A DNA stretch of 64,000 nucleotides from assembly GCF_014172375.1 (NCBI RefSeq), contig NZ_WNXD01000002.1:744001-808000 (forward strand), in the 5' to 3' direction. Below, in pieces: positions 8,600 to 17,014 of this stretch; positions within the stretch are counted from its first letter, which is position 1, and each line of letters starts with the position of its first letter. This DNA comes from Pedobacter planticolens. Lineage in GTDB: Bacteria; Bacteroidota; Bacteroidia; Sphingobacteriales; Sphingobacteriaceae. Below the pieces are notes generated by a model that did not search any database, was not told the DNA's origin, and saw only the letters and a list, made by a program, of their open reading frames with translations. Both the position numbers and the translations under genes were made by a program.

Positions 8600-8907
8600 T
8601 ACTTTATTTTTGTAAATAATTCGGCTAATCCTTCAGCTTTATTCGTTTGAACTTGATCAACCAATGCACCGTTTTCAAAAGCTGCAAAAGTTGGTAAATT
8701 ATCAACGTTAGCAAACTTTCTCGAATTAGGATATTTTTCAGCATCAACAATTAAAAATGCAACTTCTTCATTTTCTGATGCCATTTTTTTAAACTTCGGC
8801 TTCATGATTCTGCAATTGCCACACCAAGATGCTGCATATTGAACCATCACTTTGCTGTTATCAGCCAAATATTGCTGAAGGTTGTCTTCTGTTAATTCTA
8901 AAAACAT
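8599..8907 (-). CDS. Thioredoxin-family protein
   Basis: This 102-residue cytosolic protein is a single thioredoxin fold. The redox motif WCGNC follows AAS in the first third, where classical thioredoxin has WCGPC. The cis-proline region reads NLPTFAAF. It probably recycles the peroxiredoxin encoded immediately upstream (10 bp gap) or another oxidised thiol partner. The Asn in place of Pro in the CxxC changes the expected redox potential, so it may be a specialised rather than the main thioredoxin. Confidence 0.88.
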   Translation of the reverse strand: MFLELTEDNLQQYLADNSKVMVQYAASWCGNCRIMKPKFKKMASENEEVAFLIVDAEKYPNSRKFANVDNLPTFAAFENGALVDQVQTNKAEGLAELFTKIK

Positions 8908-8917
8908 ATGATTTTAA

Positions 8918-9550
8918 TTAATTAGCGCTTAGGTATTCTGCAACTCCTGTTCTGTTTGCGTTCATTGCTTCTTTACCTTCTTCCCAATTTGCTGGACAAA
9001 CCTCACCATGTTTTTGTACGTGGCTATAGGCATCAATTAAACGCAAATATTCTTTTACGTTTCTGCCTAACGGCATATCATTTACACTTTCGTGGAAAAC
9101 TTTACCAGTTTCATCAATTAAATAGGTTGCTCTGTACGTAACGTTAGATCCTGAAAACACTTCTTCACCTTCTTCATTATATTCAACATCTTGATCTAAA
9201 ATACCTAGGATGTTAGAAAGGTGTCTGTGTGTATCCGCTAATAAAGGATAAGTTACGCCTTCAATACCGCCGTTATCTTTTGCTGTGTTTAACCATGCAA
9301 AGTGAACTTCATTTGTATCGCATGATGCGCCAACTACGATTGTATTTCTTTTTTCAAAATCAGGTAAGGCTGCTTGAAATGCATGTAATTCTGTTGGGCA
9401 AACGAAAGTAAAGTCTTTTGGATACCAGAATAACAACACTTTAGAATTTTTATTTACTGCTTCTTCAAATATATTGATCTTCAAATCATCGCCCATTTCA
9501 GACATTGCATCAATACTAACACTCGGGAATTTTTTACCTACTATAGCCAT
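8918..9550 (-). CDS. Typical 2-Cys peroxiredoxin (AhpC/Prx1 family)
   Basis: This cytosolic thiol peroxidase reduces H2O2 and organic peroxides. From ATG 9550 it has 210 residues. The peroxidatic cysteine lies in FTFVCPTELHAF and the resolving cysteine in GEVCPANW near the C-terminus. A longer reading frame opens at 9583 but contains the promoter (9570-9600), so the start MAIVGKKF at 9550 is correct. The thioredoxin and DUF6952-like genes follow closely, giving a peroxide-defence operon. An OxyR-type site was not identified. Confidence 0.93.
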   Translation of the reverse strand: MAIVGKKFPSVSIDAMSEMGDDLKINIFEEAVNKNSKVLLFWYPKDFTFVCPTELHAFQAALPDFEKRNTIVVGASCDTNEVHFAWLNTAKDNGGIEGVTYPLLADTHRHLSNILGILDQDVEYNEEGEEVFSGSNVTYRATYLIDETGKVFHESVNDMPLGRNVKEYLRLIDAYSHVQKHGEVCPANWEEGKEAMNANRTGVAEYLSAN

Positions 9551-9569
9551 ATATAAATTAATTTTTTTG

Positions 9570-9600
9570 CAAAGATAAGCCAATAAGCCTTCTTAAACAA
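9570..9600 (-). promoter_or_regulatory. Promoter of peroxiredoxin operon
   Basis: On the minus strand, TTG (9598-9600), exactly 20 nt, then TATCTTTG (9570-9577) is a full match to the Bacteroidota -33/-7 consensus. It predicts transcription from about 9565, leaving a leader of about 15 nt before ATG 9550. It rules out the upstream start at 9583. Confidence 0.8.
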
Positions 9601-9708
9601 CCAAGTTTAACTTATCATACATACTAAATATTGATAGCGATATAGATTAAAACTATACATTATTAATGATCATTAGTTTTTGTCTATTTGTTGGGTTGGT
9701 TAAAAAAA

Positions 9709-9815
9709 TAGCCGCAGATGCGCAGATTTCCTTCGACTACGCTCAGGATGACAAAATCTGCAAATCTGCGGCTAAAATATAAATGAGATTCTTCGCTGCG
9801 CTTTGAATGACAAAA
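9709..9815. repeat. Hairpin repeats: GCCGCAGAT family and GATTCTTCGCTGCG family
   Basis: Bases about 9709-9774 form a long stem from TAGCCGCAGATG to AATCTGCGGCTA. The loop region contains CCTTCGACTACGCTCAGG, a different repeat word, so the two appear nested. Bases 9785-9815 carry GATTCTTCGCTGCGCT, as at 8209. The block lies downstream of the S9 peptidase gene and may act as its transcript end. A related GCCGCAGAT stem is at 30636-30680. Confidence 0.65.
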
Positions 9816-9819
9816 GGAA

Positions 9820-12192
9820 TTATTTCTTCAGCGTTGTTTCAAACAATTTAAAAATACGTTTGTACTCATCTGTCCAGCTGCTTGGCTCTACAAAACCGTG
9901 GTCTTCTACTGGATAAACAGCAAGTTCCCAATTGTCTTTGCCTAGCTCGATAAACCGTTGTGTCAATCTCACAATATCTTGGAAGTGCACGTTTTCATCA
10001 ACCATACCATGTAACATTAACAAGTTTCCTTTTAGTTTATCGGCATAATAAATTGGCGAGCTGCGTTTATAAGCAATTGGATCATTTAAAGGTTCATTTA
10101 AAATATTTGCGGTATATCCATGATTGTAATGCGCCCAATCTGTAACCGAACGTAAAGCTCCGCCAGCAGCAAAAACTTCTGGTTCTTTAAACATTCCCAT
10201 TAAGGTGATAAAACCACCGTAAGAACCACCATACAAGCCTACATGTTTAGGGTTAACTCCATATTTCTCTACCAACATTTTAACGCCATCTACTTGATCG
10301 GTTAAATCCTTTCCGCCCATATCTCTATAAATTCCTGTGCGGTGATTTCTTCCATATCCAGAACTTGCTGTGTAATCAATGTCGATAACGGTATATCCAT
10401 TATCCGCCAGTAAATTGTTGAACATGTATTCTCTAAAATATTGGCTCCACCAGTAATGAACATTTTGCAAATAACCTGCACCATGTACAAACACTACCGC
10501 TGGTTTATTTGGGTGAGGATTTGCCGCTGGATAAACTCTTGCGTAAACATCATCTCCGTAGCGGTTTTTGAAAGAAACTAAATCTGGTTGACGCCATTTG
10601 TAGCTATCAAATTCTGCAGTGGTAGATTTTGTAATTTGAACTGCTTTAGCCCCTGGCTTGTTAGCTTGGATATATAATTCCCAAGGTTTATACATGTAGG
10701 AGTAATTAATAGCTAACCATTTTTCATCTGGAGATAATGTGATTTCATTACCGCCTTTCATGGAAGTAATTTGAACTAACTCGCCTCCATTTACACTAAC
10801 CTTATAGAAATGCGTAATGCCTGGATGTTCTTTATTCGCGGTGATATAAAAAGTGGTTTTGTCTTTTGATAGTTGTGTTCTTTGCACTTCCCATTTACCA
10901 GAGGTGATTTGTTTTTTCTCACCTGTTGCTACATTGAAAACATAAAGATGAGAGTAACCTGTTGCTTCGCTTTGGAAATAAAAACGATTATTATCTATCC
11001 AATCTATACCTCTGCCAACTCCAGGTCCGCCTATCCATGCTTCATCACGTTGACGATCTAATACGGTTACATTCCCTGTTGCAGCATCTAGTTTTAAAAC
11101 CCATAAATCTTTATTGTCTTGTGCGTCAGCAGTAATAATTGCCGTAGTTCCATTCTCATTCCATTCAGGGCTTCCTAAATTTACTTTACGATCTTCGTTT
11201 TTTTGAGTGCGTTCTTCTAATTGTTTAGGATAGTCTTTTACATAATCTGGCAAATCTTTTATACCTGTGATTTGAGCTGTTTTAACTGTGTAAACACTAT
11301 CTTTTTCTCCATCGTATAAAAAGTTTTCGGATACAGTTAAGTTCTCGCCAACTTTAGTACGCCCAGCGATATCTTCTGTATAACCAGATGAGGTAACATA
11401 GTTAGGAACGATGGTATTGTGATTTGTGATTACTGGCGTAGTTAAACGATAACTTACAAATCTTCCATCGGGGCTAACCACCAAACCTGATAAAAATTTG
11501 TCCTCAAGGTAGATAGGTTTAATTGTTTTTTGATTAGCATCGGCAGCGCCAAAACGACCACGACCTCCAAAACCTTGAACCCTTCCTCCTGTTTTATTAC
11601 GTTTTTTAATAATATCGAAAAGTTCTGTTTGCTCTGTTTTTAGCCAACTATCTTGCATCGTAGCCACAGCTCTTTCTGGAATAGCTGGTCTTTTTCCTTT
11701 TACAAAATTGGTTAATTGTTTAAACTCGTTGGTTTGTAAATTCAGTTGAAATAAATTATCTCCACGTTGAAAAACAACATCATTATTGTATAAAAAATAA
11801 GCGCCATTTTCGCGGTCAACTGTATTCGTTAATCTAGATTCTTTTTTACTTTTAAAATTGTAAAAATAAATGTCTCCACCTTTTTCATACAAGGCTAAAG
11901 ATTTGTCTTTATTGTACGTATAATTATTTCCCGCAGCTTTTGCTGCTTCATTATCTGCTGCAATTTCTGGTTTATTGGTTGAAACACTTACTTTATACGC
12001 TTGATCTTTTTCTTTATTTTCAGGATTCCACGTAAAGAAAACAGTTTTGCTATCCTCTGACCAACGGTAATTTGTTGGAGAAACACCCATCCATTTTGGG
12101 TCACGCATTATTTTTTGAACGGTTAGAGGAGCAAGCTGTTGTGCTTGTGCCACACCCGTTAAAAGCAAAAAGAAAACTAGATATTTTTTCAT
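9820..12192 (-). CDS. Secreted S9-family (dipeptidyl-peptidase IV-like) peptidase
   Basis: This is a 790-residue exported serine peptidase that would clip dipeptides or short oligopeptides outside the cytoplasm. The signal peptide is MKKYLVFFLLLTGVAQA. A DPP-IV-type beta-propeller covers about residues 30-510, and the alpha/beta-hydrolase domain follows. The catalytic triad is visible as Ser657 in GGSYGGF, Asp732 in MVDEN and His765 in EDHGF. A GTG at 12204 would add four residues, but the ATG at 12192 sits properly before the signal peptide. It is the last gene of a four-gene minus-strand run with the M14 genes (6 bp from the previous reading frame), pointing to joint peptide degradation. 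Confidence 0.93.
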   Translation of the reverse strand: MKKYLVFFLLLTGVAQAQQLAPLTVQKIMRDPKWMGVSPTNYRWSEDSKTVFFTWNPENKEKDQAYKVSVSTNKPEIAADNEAAKAAGNNYTYNKDKSLALYEKGGDIYFYNFKSKKESRLTNTVDRENGAYFLYNNDVVFQRGDNLFQLNLQTNEFKQLTNFVKGKRPAIPERAVATMQDSWLKTEQTELFDIIKKRNKTGGRVQGFGGRGRFGAADANQKTIKPIYLEDKFLSGLVVSPDGRFVSYRLTTPVITNHNTIVPNYVTSSGYTEDIAGRTKVGENLTVSENFLYDGEKDSVYTVKTAQITGIKDLPDYVKDYPKQLEERTQKNEDRKVNLGSPEWNENGTTAIITADAQDNKDLWVLKLDAATGNVTVLDRQRDEAWIGGPGVGRGIDWIDNNRFYFQSEATGYSHLYVFNVATGEKKQITSGKWEVQRTQLSKDKTTFYITANKEHPGITHFYKVSVNGGELVQITSMKGGNEITLSPDEKWLAINYSYMYKPWELYIQANKPGAKAVQITKSTTAEFDSYKWRQPDLVSFKNRYGDDVYARVYPAANPHPNKPAVVFVHGAGYLQNVHYWWSQYFREYMFNNLLADNGYTVIDIDYTASSGYGRNHRTGIYRDMGGKDLTDQVDGVKMLVEKYGVNPKHVGLYGGSYGGFITLMGMFKEPEVFAAGGALRSVTDWAHYNHGYTANILNEPLNDPIAYKRSSPIYYADKLKGNLLMLHGMVDENVHFQDIVRLTQRFIELGKDNWELAVYPVEDHGFVEPSSWTDEYKRIFKLFETTLKK

Positions 12193-12210
12193 TCTATTAT
12201 TCACAAAATT

Positions 12211-13944
12211 TTAATTTGATTTACTTGCTAAACCACCTTTTTTACTGCTCACATTCACAGTAAATTTACTACCACCTTTTACCAACCAGCGAACAGTTAC
12301 ATAAGAATTACCAGCAATATTATTTACTTTGATATTTGCTGGATCCATTTTTTGTTCAGTTGTAAAGTTCATATCGCGGTTGTTTACTACCATTCCCGCA
12401 ACTACATTTCCGCCAGTTAAAGAAATAACATCTGGTGTTTCAATGTTATTTTTTACATCCTGACTAGAATGTGTAGGGATCATTCTATCGTTCGTTATGA
12501 CTGCCGTTACTTGTGTTAATCCACCACCAATTTCTTTCACTTCAATTTCTCCAACATTTAATTTTGGTGTATTGTAAGCATGATAAATACTGAAAGCCAT
12601 GTTTCTATGCGCATCACTTTCTAGCAAAAAGCCTGGATGTAAACGCGTATATGTTTTCTTAAATCCTCCAATTTCAATATCGCCATAAGTTGGATGTTTG
12701 TACGGATGCCAATCTACAAATGCATCTTTCATCAATAGATCTTTATCGAAAGTATAAATTTGGGTTTGACTATCTTCTCCATCAGGTTTGTTGTACATAG
12801 AATAGCCAGTCCATAATTCGTTAGAGAATGTATAAATTCCTCTTCCGCCATAAAACCAATCTAATTCTCCTCCAAAAACAGAATACAAATCTTTATAAAC
12901 CACTAGATACTTATAGCCTGGAAGCATTTCTTCGCCTTTTTTACCTAATGCATCATAAACTCTAACATCTTGTGCGTTGTAGGTGTCTAAATCTTCCAAA
13001 GCCCCTGGACCTCTTAAAATCATTCCGCCATTATTGTGGTAAGATTGTGCTGCTGCGATATTAGGGTGTTTCATTACAAAATCTAAAATCGCTCTATTTT
13101 CTGGTATTGAGAATGGATATTTATACGCACCTCCTTGAATATAATTTGGCTGCCAATTCCATCCCCAATCGCGATTAGGATCATAAGCACCTTCTCCATC
13201 TTCATTTACAAAACCATCGCCATCGTTATCAATTCCTTCCGATCCTAATAATTCATATTCACCTTTTTCATCGTTCCCCACCATAATCATTCGTCTTGAA
13301 TCTGTAGGGTCAACTTTGTAACGACCGGTTGCACTTTTACGACGCATCATTACAATGTTTCCATCGCCATCTAAATCATCAAAGCCATCTTCATTCGTCG
13401 CTCCATCTCTATCGTTATCAATTGGGATTAATCCAGAACGAGGAGAGTGTGCCGTGTTCGCCTGATGAATAAAATTATCTCTCGCATCTGGGTTAATTGT
13501 TGGTGCGATATAAAATGTTTTTTCGGCCAATAAAGATTGGATTGCTTTATTGCCTGCATCAAACATTTCTGCTAAATACCAAGCTGTGTACAAAGCAAAC
13601 TCACTTCCTTGTATTTCGTTAGAGTGTATATTTCCATCGATGTACATGGCTGGTTTTTTATCGGCACTGCCAACTTTTGTATCGGTAATGGTCATTATCC
13701 AAAGTTCTTTTCCTTGAAAAGATTTTCCCATCGATTCAAGCTTAACCAAGTTTGGATGAGCCGCAGCTAGTTTCTTACAAATTTCAGTAATCGCCGTATG
13801 ATCGTTGTAACGGTTCCAGCTAATTTGCACTTTAGGATTTGGTGGCGTTCCAACTGCCGCCAATAGATTTTCGGGTTTTTGAGCTTTTAAAATTCCGGCA
13901 CACAAAATTAGTACAGCCAGAAGAATAGTAGGTTTGATTCTCAT
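12211..13944 (-). CDS. Secreted M14-family zinc carboxypeptidase
   Basis: This 577-residue exported metallopeptidase has a signal peptide (about 1-21). Zinc ligands are visible as His107 and Glu110 in NIHSNE and His303 in SYHNNGG. The substrate-binding NRDW is at 257-260 and the catalytic Glu376 is in FSNELW. Two Asp-rich DxDxDG-type loops interrupt the peptidase domain (about 176-196 and 239-252) and probably bind calcium. A C-terminal beta domain follows from about 460. The gene lies 13 bp after its paralogue and just before the S9 peptidase, so the products likely act together on extracellular peptides. Confidence 0.92.
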   Translation of the reverse strand: MRIKPTILLAVLILCAGILKAQKPENLLAAVGTPPNPKVQISWNRYNDHTAITEICKKLAAAHPNLVKLESMGKSFQGKELWIMTITDTKVGSADKKPAMYIDGNIHSNEIQGSEFALYTAWYLAEMFDAGNKAIQSLLAEKTFYIAPTINPDARDNFIHQANTAHSPRSGLIPIDNDRDGATNEDGFDDLDGDGNIVMMRRKSATGRYKVDPTDSRRMIMVGNDEKGEYELLGSEGIDNDGDGFVNEDGEGAYDPNRDWGWNWQPNYIQGGAYKYPFSIPENRAILDFVMKHPNIAAAQSYHNNGGMILRGPGALEDLDTYNAQDVRVYDALGKKGEEMLPGYKYLVVYKDLYSVFGGELDWFYGGRGIYTFSNELWTGYSMYNKPDGEDSQTQIYTFDKDLLMKDAFVDWHPYKHPTYGDIEIGGFKKTYTRLHPGFLLESDAHRNMAFSIYHAYNTPKLNVGEIEVKEIGGGLTQVTAVITNDRMIPTHSSQDVKNNIETPDVISLTGGNVVAGMVVNNRDMNFTTEQKMDPANIKVNNIAGNSYVTVRWLVKGGSKFTVNVSSKKGGLASKSN

Positions 13945-13957
13945 TGTCTTGTCTGAT

Positions 13958-15601
13958 TTATAGTGTTACCTCAATAGATTTACTTCCTGTGGTTGGGCTG
14001 CCAGCATCGATAGTTATTTTGCCGCTACCTTTTATCAACCATGTTAATTCTTTATACTCTTTACCCTGAATACCTTCTAACGATTGCGTTTTTCGTCCGC
14101 TTACTACTGTTTGGTTTGCGTTGAGATTAACTTTTACAGCAATCTTTTTTAAGAAATAACTGCGGTCGCCAATTTTAGTATAGGTTGGTAAATCGCCCGT
14201 ATTTAAAACACTTAATGTAACACGAGTTAAGCCATCGGAAACTTTTTCAGTCTTCACATTTACCACATCTATTTGAGGTGCCATTGCTGCTAATCCTACA
14301 ATAAAATCTGTGTGTTTGGCTACAATTCCATTCACCATTTTATACGGCGGGTTAATCAATACAAAAGGATCAATACCTCCAACTTCTACTGTTTGCCCTG
14401 GGAAATCTGGATGAGAAACTGCTTTCCAAGGTGTAAATGTATCGGTAATTCCTTGACTTGCTGCCCAGCGCAAATAAGATGCGATTGGATCTTCATTTGT
14501 AAATTTCTTTTCTTTTCGGGTCGAATCTGATGTAGTTTTAGGAACCCACCATCCTGGTGTACTAAAACTTAATCGTCCATAATGGAAATACGCCCATTGT
14601 GAAAAATCGCCGCTTTCGGCTTGTGTTTTTGGAGCGTCTTTCGTTTTAGTAATTTTATTGTAGCGTTCGGAAACTAAAGCATTTGATTTTGCGTCACTAT
14701 CGAACCAGCCAGTAATTACCCTTTTAGAAATTGCTGCCGAATTAAAAGTAATTGGTGTAGATAAATTATTTGTTGGGCCAAAAGTAACTACAGCATACAC
14801 ATTAAAGGCATCGAACAAGAAATCAAAAAGCGCTCTGTTCTCTTTTTCCGAAACTGCATAATCTCCAGCGCCCAGAATAAATCCTTTAAAATTATAACTT
14901 GAGTTTTTATTGAAATGGATTCCGCCATCACCATCCTCGTTAAAATCACCGTCTTTATCGTTATCTATTCCTTCTGGCAATAAAATATACTTCCCATTTT
15001 CACCTTTGCTAGCATCTGCCAGTAATAAAGAGCGAGGATCATCTGTATTTATTTTGTATTTTCCTGTTGGATCAAGAATACGCATCCAAGTAATTTTTCC
15101 ATTTCCATCCAAATCATCTACATCATCTTCATTTACTTTTCCGTCTCTATCATCATCGGTTTTAGTTGCATTTCCACTACGCTCTGATTTAACTTTAGCG
15201 AAATATTGCTCAGTAGCATCTGGGCTCATGTTTGGAAACACATAAAATGTTTGTTTATTCAACAGGTTTTTAATGCTATCTACATTAGAAGATGCCATTA
15301 ATTTTTCCGCAAAGCCGATTGCCATTTCTACGCCTAGAAGATGTTTTCCTTCTACGCCCCCAACTACTGCGATTGCTGGTTTTTGTTCTGTTTTACCAGA
15401 ACCAATGGTCAACATCCAGATGTCTTTACCACCTACGGTTTGCGTTAAAGATTTGGTTTTAACCCATTGTGGATATTTTTCTGCGAGCGCTTTTACCCTT
15501 TGGGCAAGACGAGCATTGTTACTATAATCCTGTTGATTTTGTGCGGAGACATTGCATAGCAATAGCAGAAAAAACAGATTAAAAAGGTAAAGTTTCTTCA
15601 T
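13958..15601 (-). CDS. Degenerate M14 carboxypeptidase paralogue, probable pseudoenzyme
   Basis: This 547-residue secreted protein (signal peptide ending NVSA at residue 20) aligns along its length with the M14 peptidase encoded next. It shares the same Asp-rich loops and a similar C-terminal beta domain. All recognisable catalytic positions differ. The HSNE zinc motif is EGKH (Glu84, His87), NRDW is replaced by NKNSS, the third zinc His is Gly275 (TFGPTNN), and the catalytic Glu is Pro349 (FSTPGWW). The reading frame is intact, so it is not a decaying pseudogene. It may bind peptides without cleaving them or regulate its partner; this is inferred. Confidence 0.85.
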   Translation of the reverse strand: MKKLYLFNLFFLLLLCNVSAQNQQDYSNNARLAQRVKALAEKYPQWVKTKSLTQTVGGKDIWMLTIGSGKTEQKPAIAVVGGVEGKHLLGVEMAIGFAEKLMASSNVDSIKNLLNKQTFYVFPNMSPDATEQYFAKVKSERSGNATKTDDDRDGKVNEDDVDDLDGNGKITWMRILDPTGKYKINTDDPRSLLLADASKGENGKYILLPEGIDNDKDGDFNEDGDGGIHFNKNSSYNFKGFILGAGDYAVSEKENRALFDFLFDAFNVYAVVTFGPTNNLSTPITFNSAAISKRVITGWFDSDAKSNALVSERYNKITKTKDAPKTQAESGDFSQWAYFHYGRLSFSTPGWWVPKTTSDSTRKEKKFTNEDPIASYLRWAASQGITDTFTPWKAVSHPDFPGQTVEVGGIDPFVLINPPYKMVNGIVAKHTDFIVGLAAMAPQIDVVNVKTEKVSDGLTRVTLSVLNTGDLPTYTKIGDRSYFLKKIAVKVNLNANQTVVSGRKTQSLEGIQGKEYKELTWLIKGSGKITIDAGSPTTGSKSIEVTL

Positions 15602-15696
15602 GTTTGTTTAGGTTATGCTTGCAATTTATAGAAAAAAGCAATTACATAATCTAAAGCATTATAAAATGTTACAGAGCAGAATTAAAACCACATAGG

Positions 15697-16899
15697 CTAT
15701 CTAACCACTTTACCATTCTGATCAATATTTACATTAAATGGAGGCATATAATCCTGCAATAAAACAGCTAATTCTCGGCGATTTATCTGTCTATTTAAAT
15801 CCAGTTCTGTTTTAAATTGATAGGTCGTTTTCCATTTTTTAGCAATCTCTTTTTTAGTGTTTTCTAGCGATTTATTTCCTACATAACAAATCATCTCTAA
15901 GGCAGATCCAATTGTTATTTGCGGGTTTTTATAATCATCAAACCAAATTTGAGCTTTGTAATAGAAATCTTTAATTGGTTGTTTAATTTCTTCGGTGGTT
16001 ACCAATTTATCTGGCGAAAAACTGGCTGTTGTTTCGTTAACATCTGCTTTCAAAATTCCTGTTACGCCAACCATTTGTATCGCTTTCCAGTTCGTATCTA
16101 TTGTTTTTATATCGGCAAAAGGCATTAAATTTAACTTATAATTAATTAATTCTCCTTGTATTTTCTTCAAATTAGAAAGTGAAGTTTTAGTATCATAAAA
16201 AGCGGAATAGGCTGCAGTTGCCCCAGCCGCTTGACCAAGAATCATGCTATGCGAATCGTTTATCCATACTAAATTCTCTTGTTGAGGAATAAAGAAATCA
16301 TATAATGAAAAGATAGTAGCATTTGTTCCGTTAACAGATTTCCCTGCAGCTACGCTTGTTCTGTAAACTGTTGTGTTATACGCTAATTCCATCCAATTTC
16401 TTGTTGATTTTACCTCAATTTTTAAAGCTTCGTTCAACTTTACATCTCCAGGATTAATGAACACTTTAGGTTTTATTGTGCTTCCATCACTTAATTTAAA
16501 ACTCCAATTATTTCCAGAACGTTCTGCTTTAACCCACTGTACATTTTTAATGATGGTTAAATTTTTAATGCTATCCGCCCAAGCTGTTAACACGTTATTT
16601 GCTACTTGCTTATCAAATTCTGCTGACTGTTTTCCGCCGTTTTTATTCAGAAATGCATTATATTTTTTGGAGAATGTTGCTTGTATTCCCGAACTTAAAT
16701 CAGCTTCAATTGGCGAAATATCAAATCCTCCAGCTTGTACTAAAATAGTTGTTTTTACACCAGAAATAGCCGATTGAAGTCCTGCCGCAACTGCTGCATT
16801 TCCGTTTCCAATTACCAACACGCCTGGTCTCACTGTTTGTGCGTTTGCATAATCGAAGAAGACCATCAATATCAAAACAAAAAATAAATTTTTTCTCAT
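15697..16899 (-). CDS. Exported FAD-dependent oxidoreductase-like protein
   Basis: This 400-residue protein has a signal peptide (about 1-20, ending ANA). A Rossmann-type start (GVLVIGNGNAAVAAGLQSA) follows, where the third glycine of GxGxxG is Ala. Near residue 225 the pattern HSMILGQAAGATAAYSAF matches the FAD_oxidored group (PF12831-like) signature before the C-terminal domain. The C-terminal NRRELAVLLQDYMPPF pattern fits that family too. It is shorter than many members of the family. It is first in the minus-strand run with the M14 and S9 peptidases (95 bp gap). The substrate is unknown. Confidence 0.65.
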   Translation of the reverse strand: MRKNLFFVLILMVFFDYANAQTVRPGVLVIGNGNAAVAAGLQSAISGVKTTILVQAGGFDISPIEADLSSGIQATFSKKYNAFLNKNGGKQSAEFDKQVANNVLTAWADSIKNLTIIKNVQWVKAERSGNNWSFKLSDGSTIKPKVFINPGDVKLNEALKIEVKSTRNWMELAYNTTVYRTSVAAGKSVNGTNATIFSLYDFFIPQQENLVWINDSHSMILGQAAGATAAYSAFYDTKTSLSNLKKIQGELINYKLNLMPFADIKTIDTNWKAIQMVGVTGILKADVNETTASFSPDKLVTTEEIKQPIKDFYYKAQIWFDDYKNPQITIGSALEMICYVGNKSLENTKKEIAKKWKTTYQFKTELDLNRQINRRELAVLLQDYMPPFNVNIDQNGKVVR

Positions 16900-17014
16900 T
16901 TTATAGTGTTATAAGATTATATATGCAATATGCTTTAATTGGATGTGTTTTTAATGAATTTTATTGCCATTTAACTATATTTAACAATTCACAAACCCAG
17001 TAGCGCTCAACGGT

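Noticed and set aside
9551..9583. N-terminal extension of the peroxiredoxin
   Set aside because: The consensus promoter at 9570-9600 lies within it, so it cannot be translated from that promoter.
14910..15245. 111-codon plus-strand frame opposite the M14 paralogue
   Set aside because: It is Ser/Pro-rich sequence arising as the complement of the Asp/Gly-rich loops; a shadow frame.
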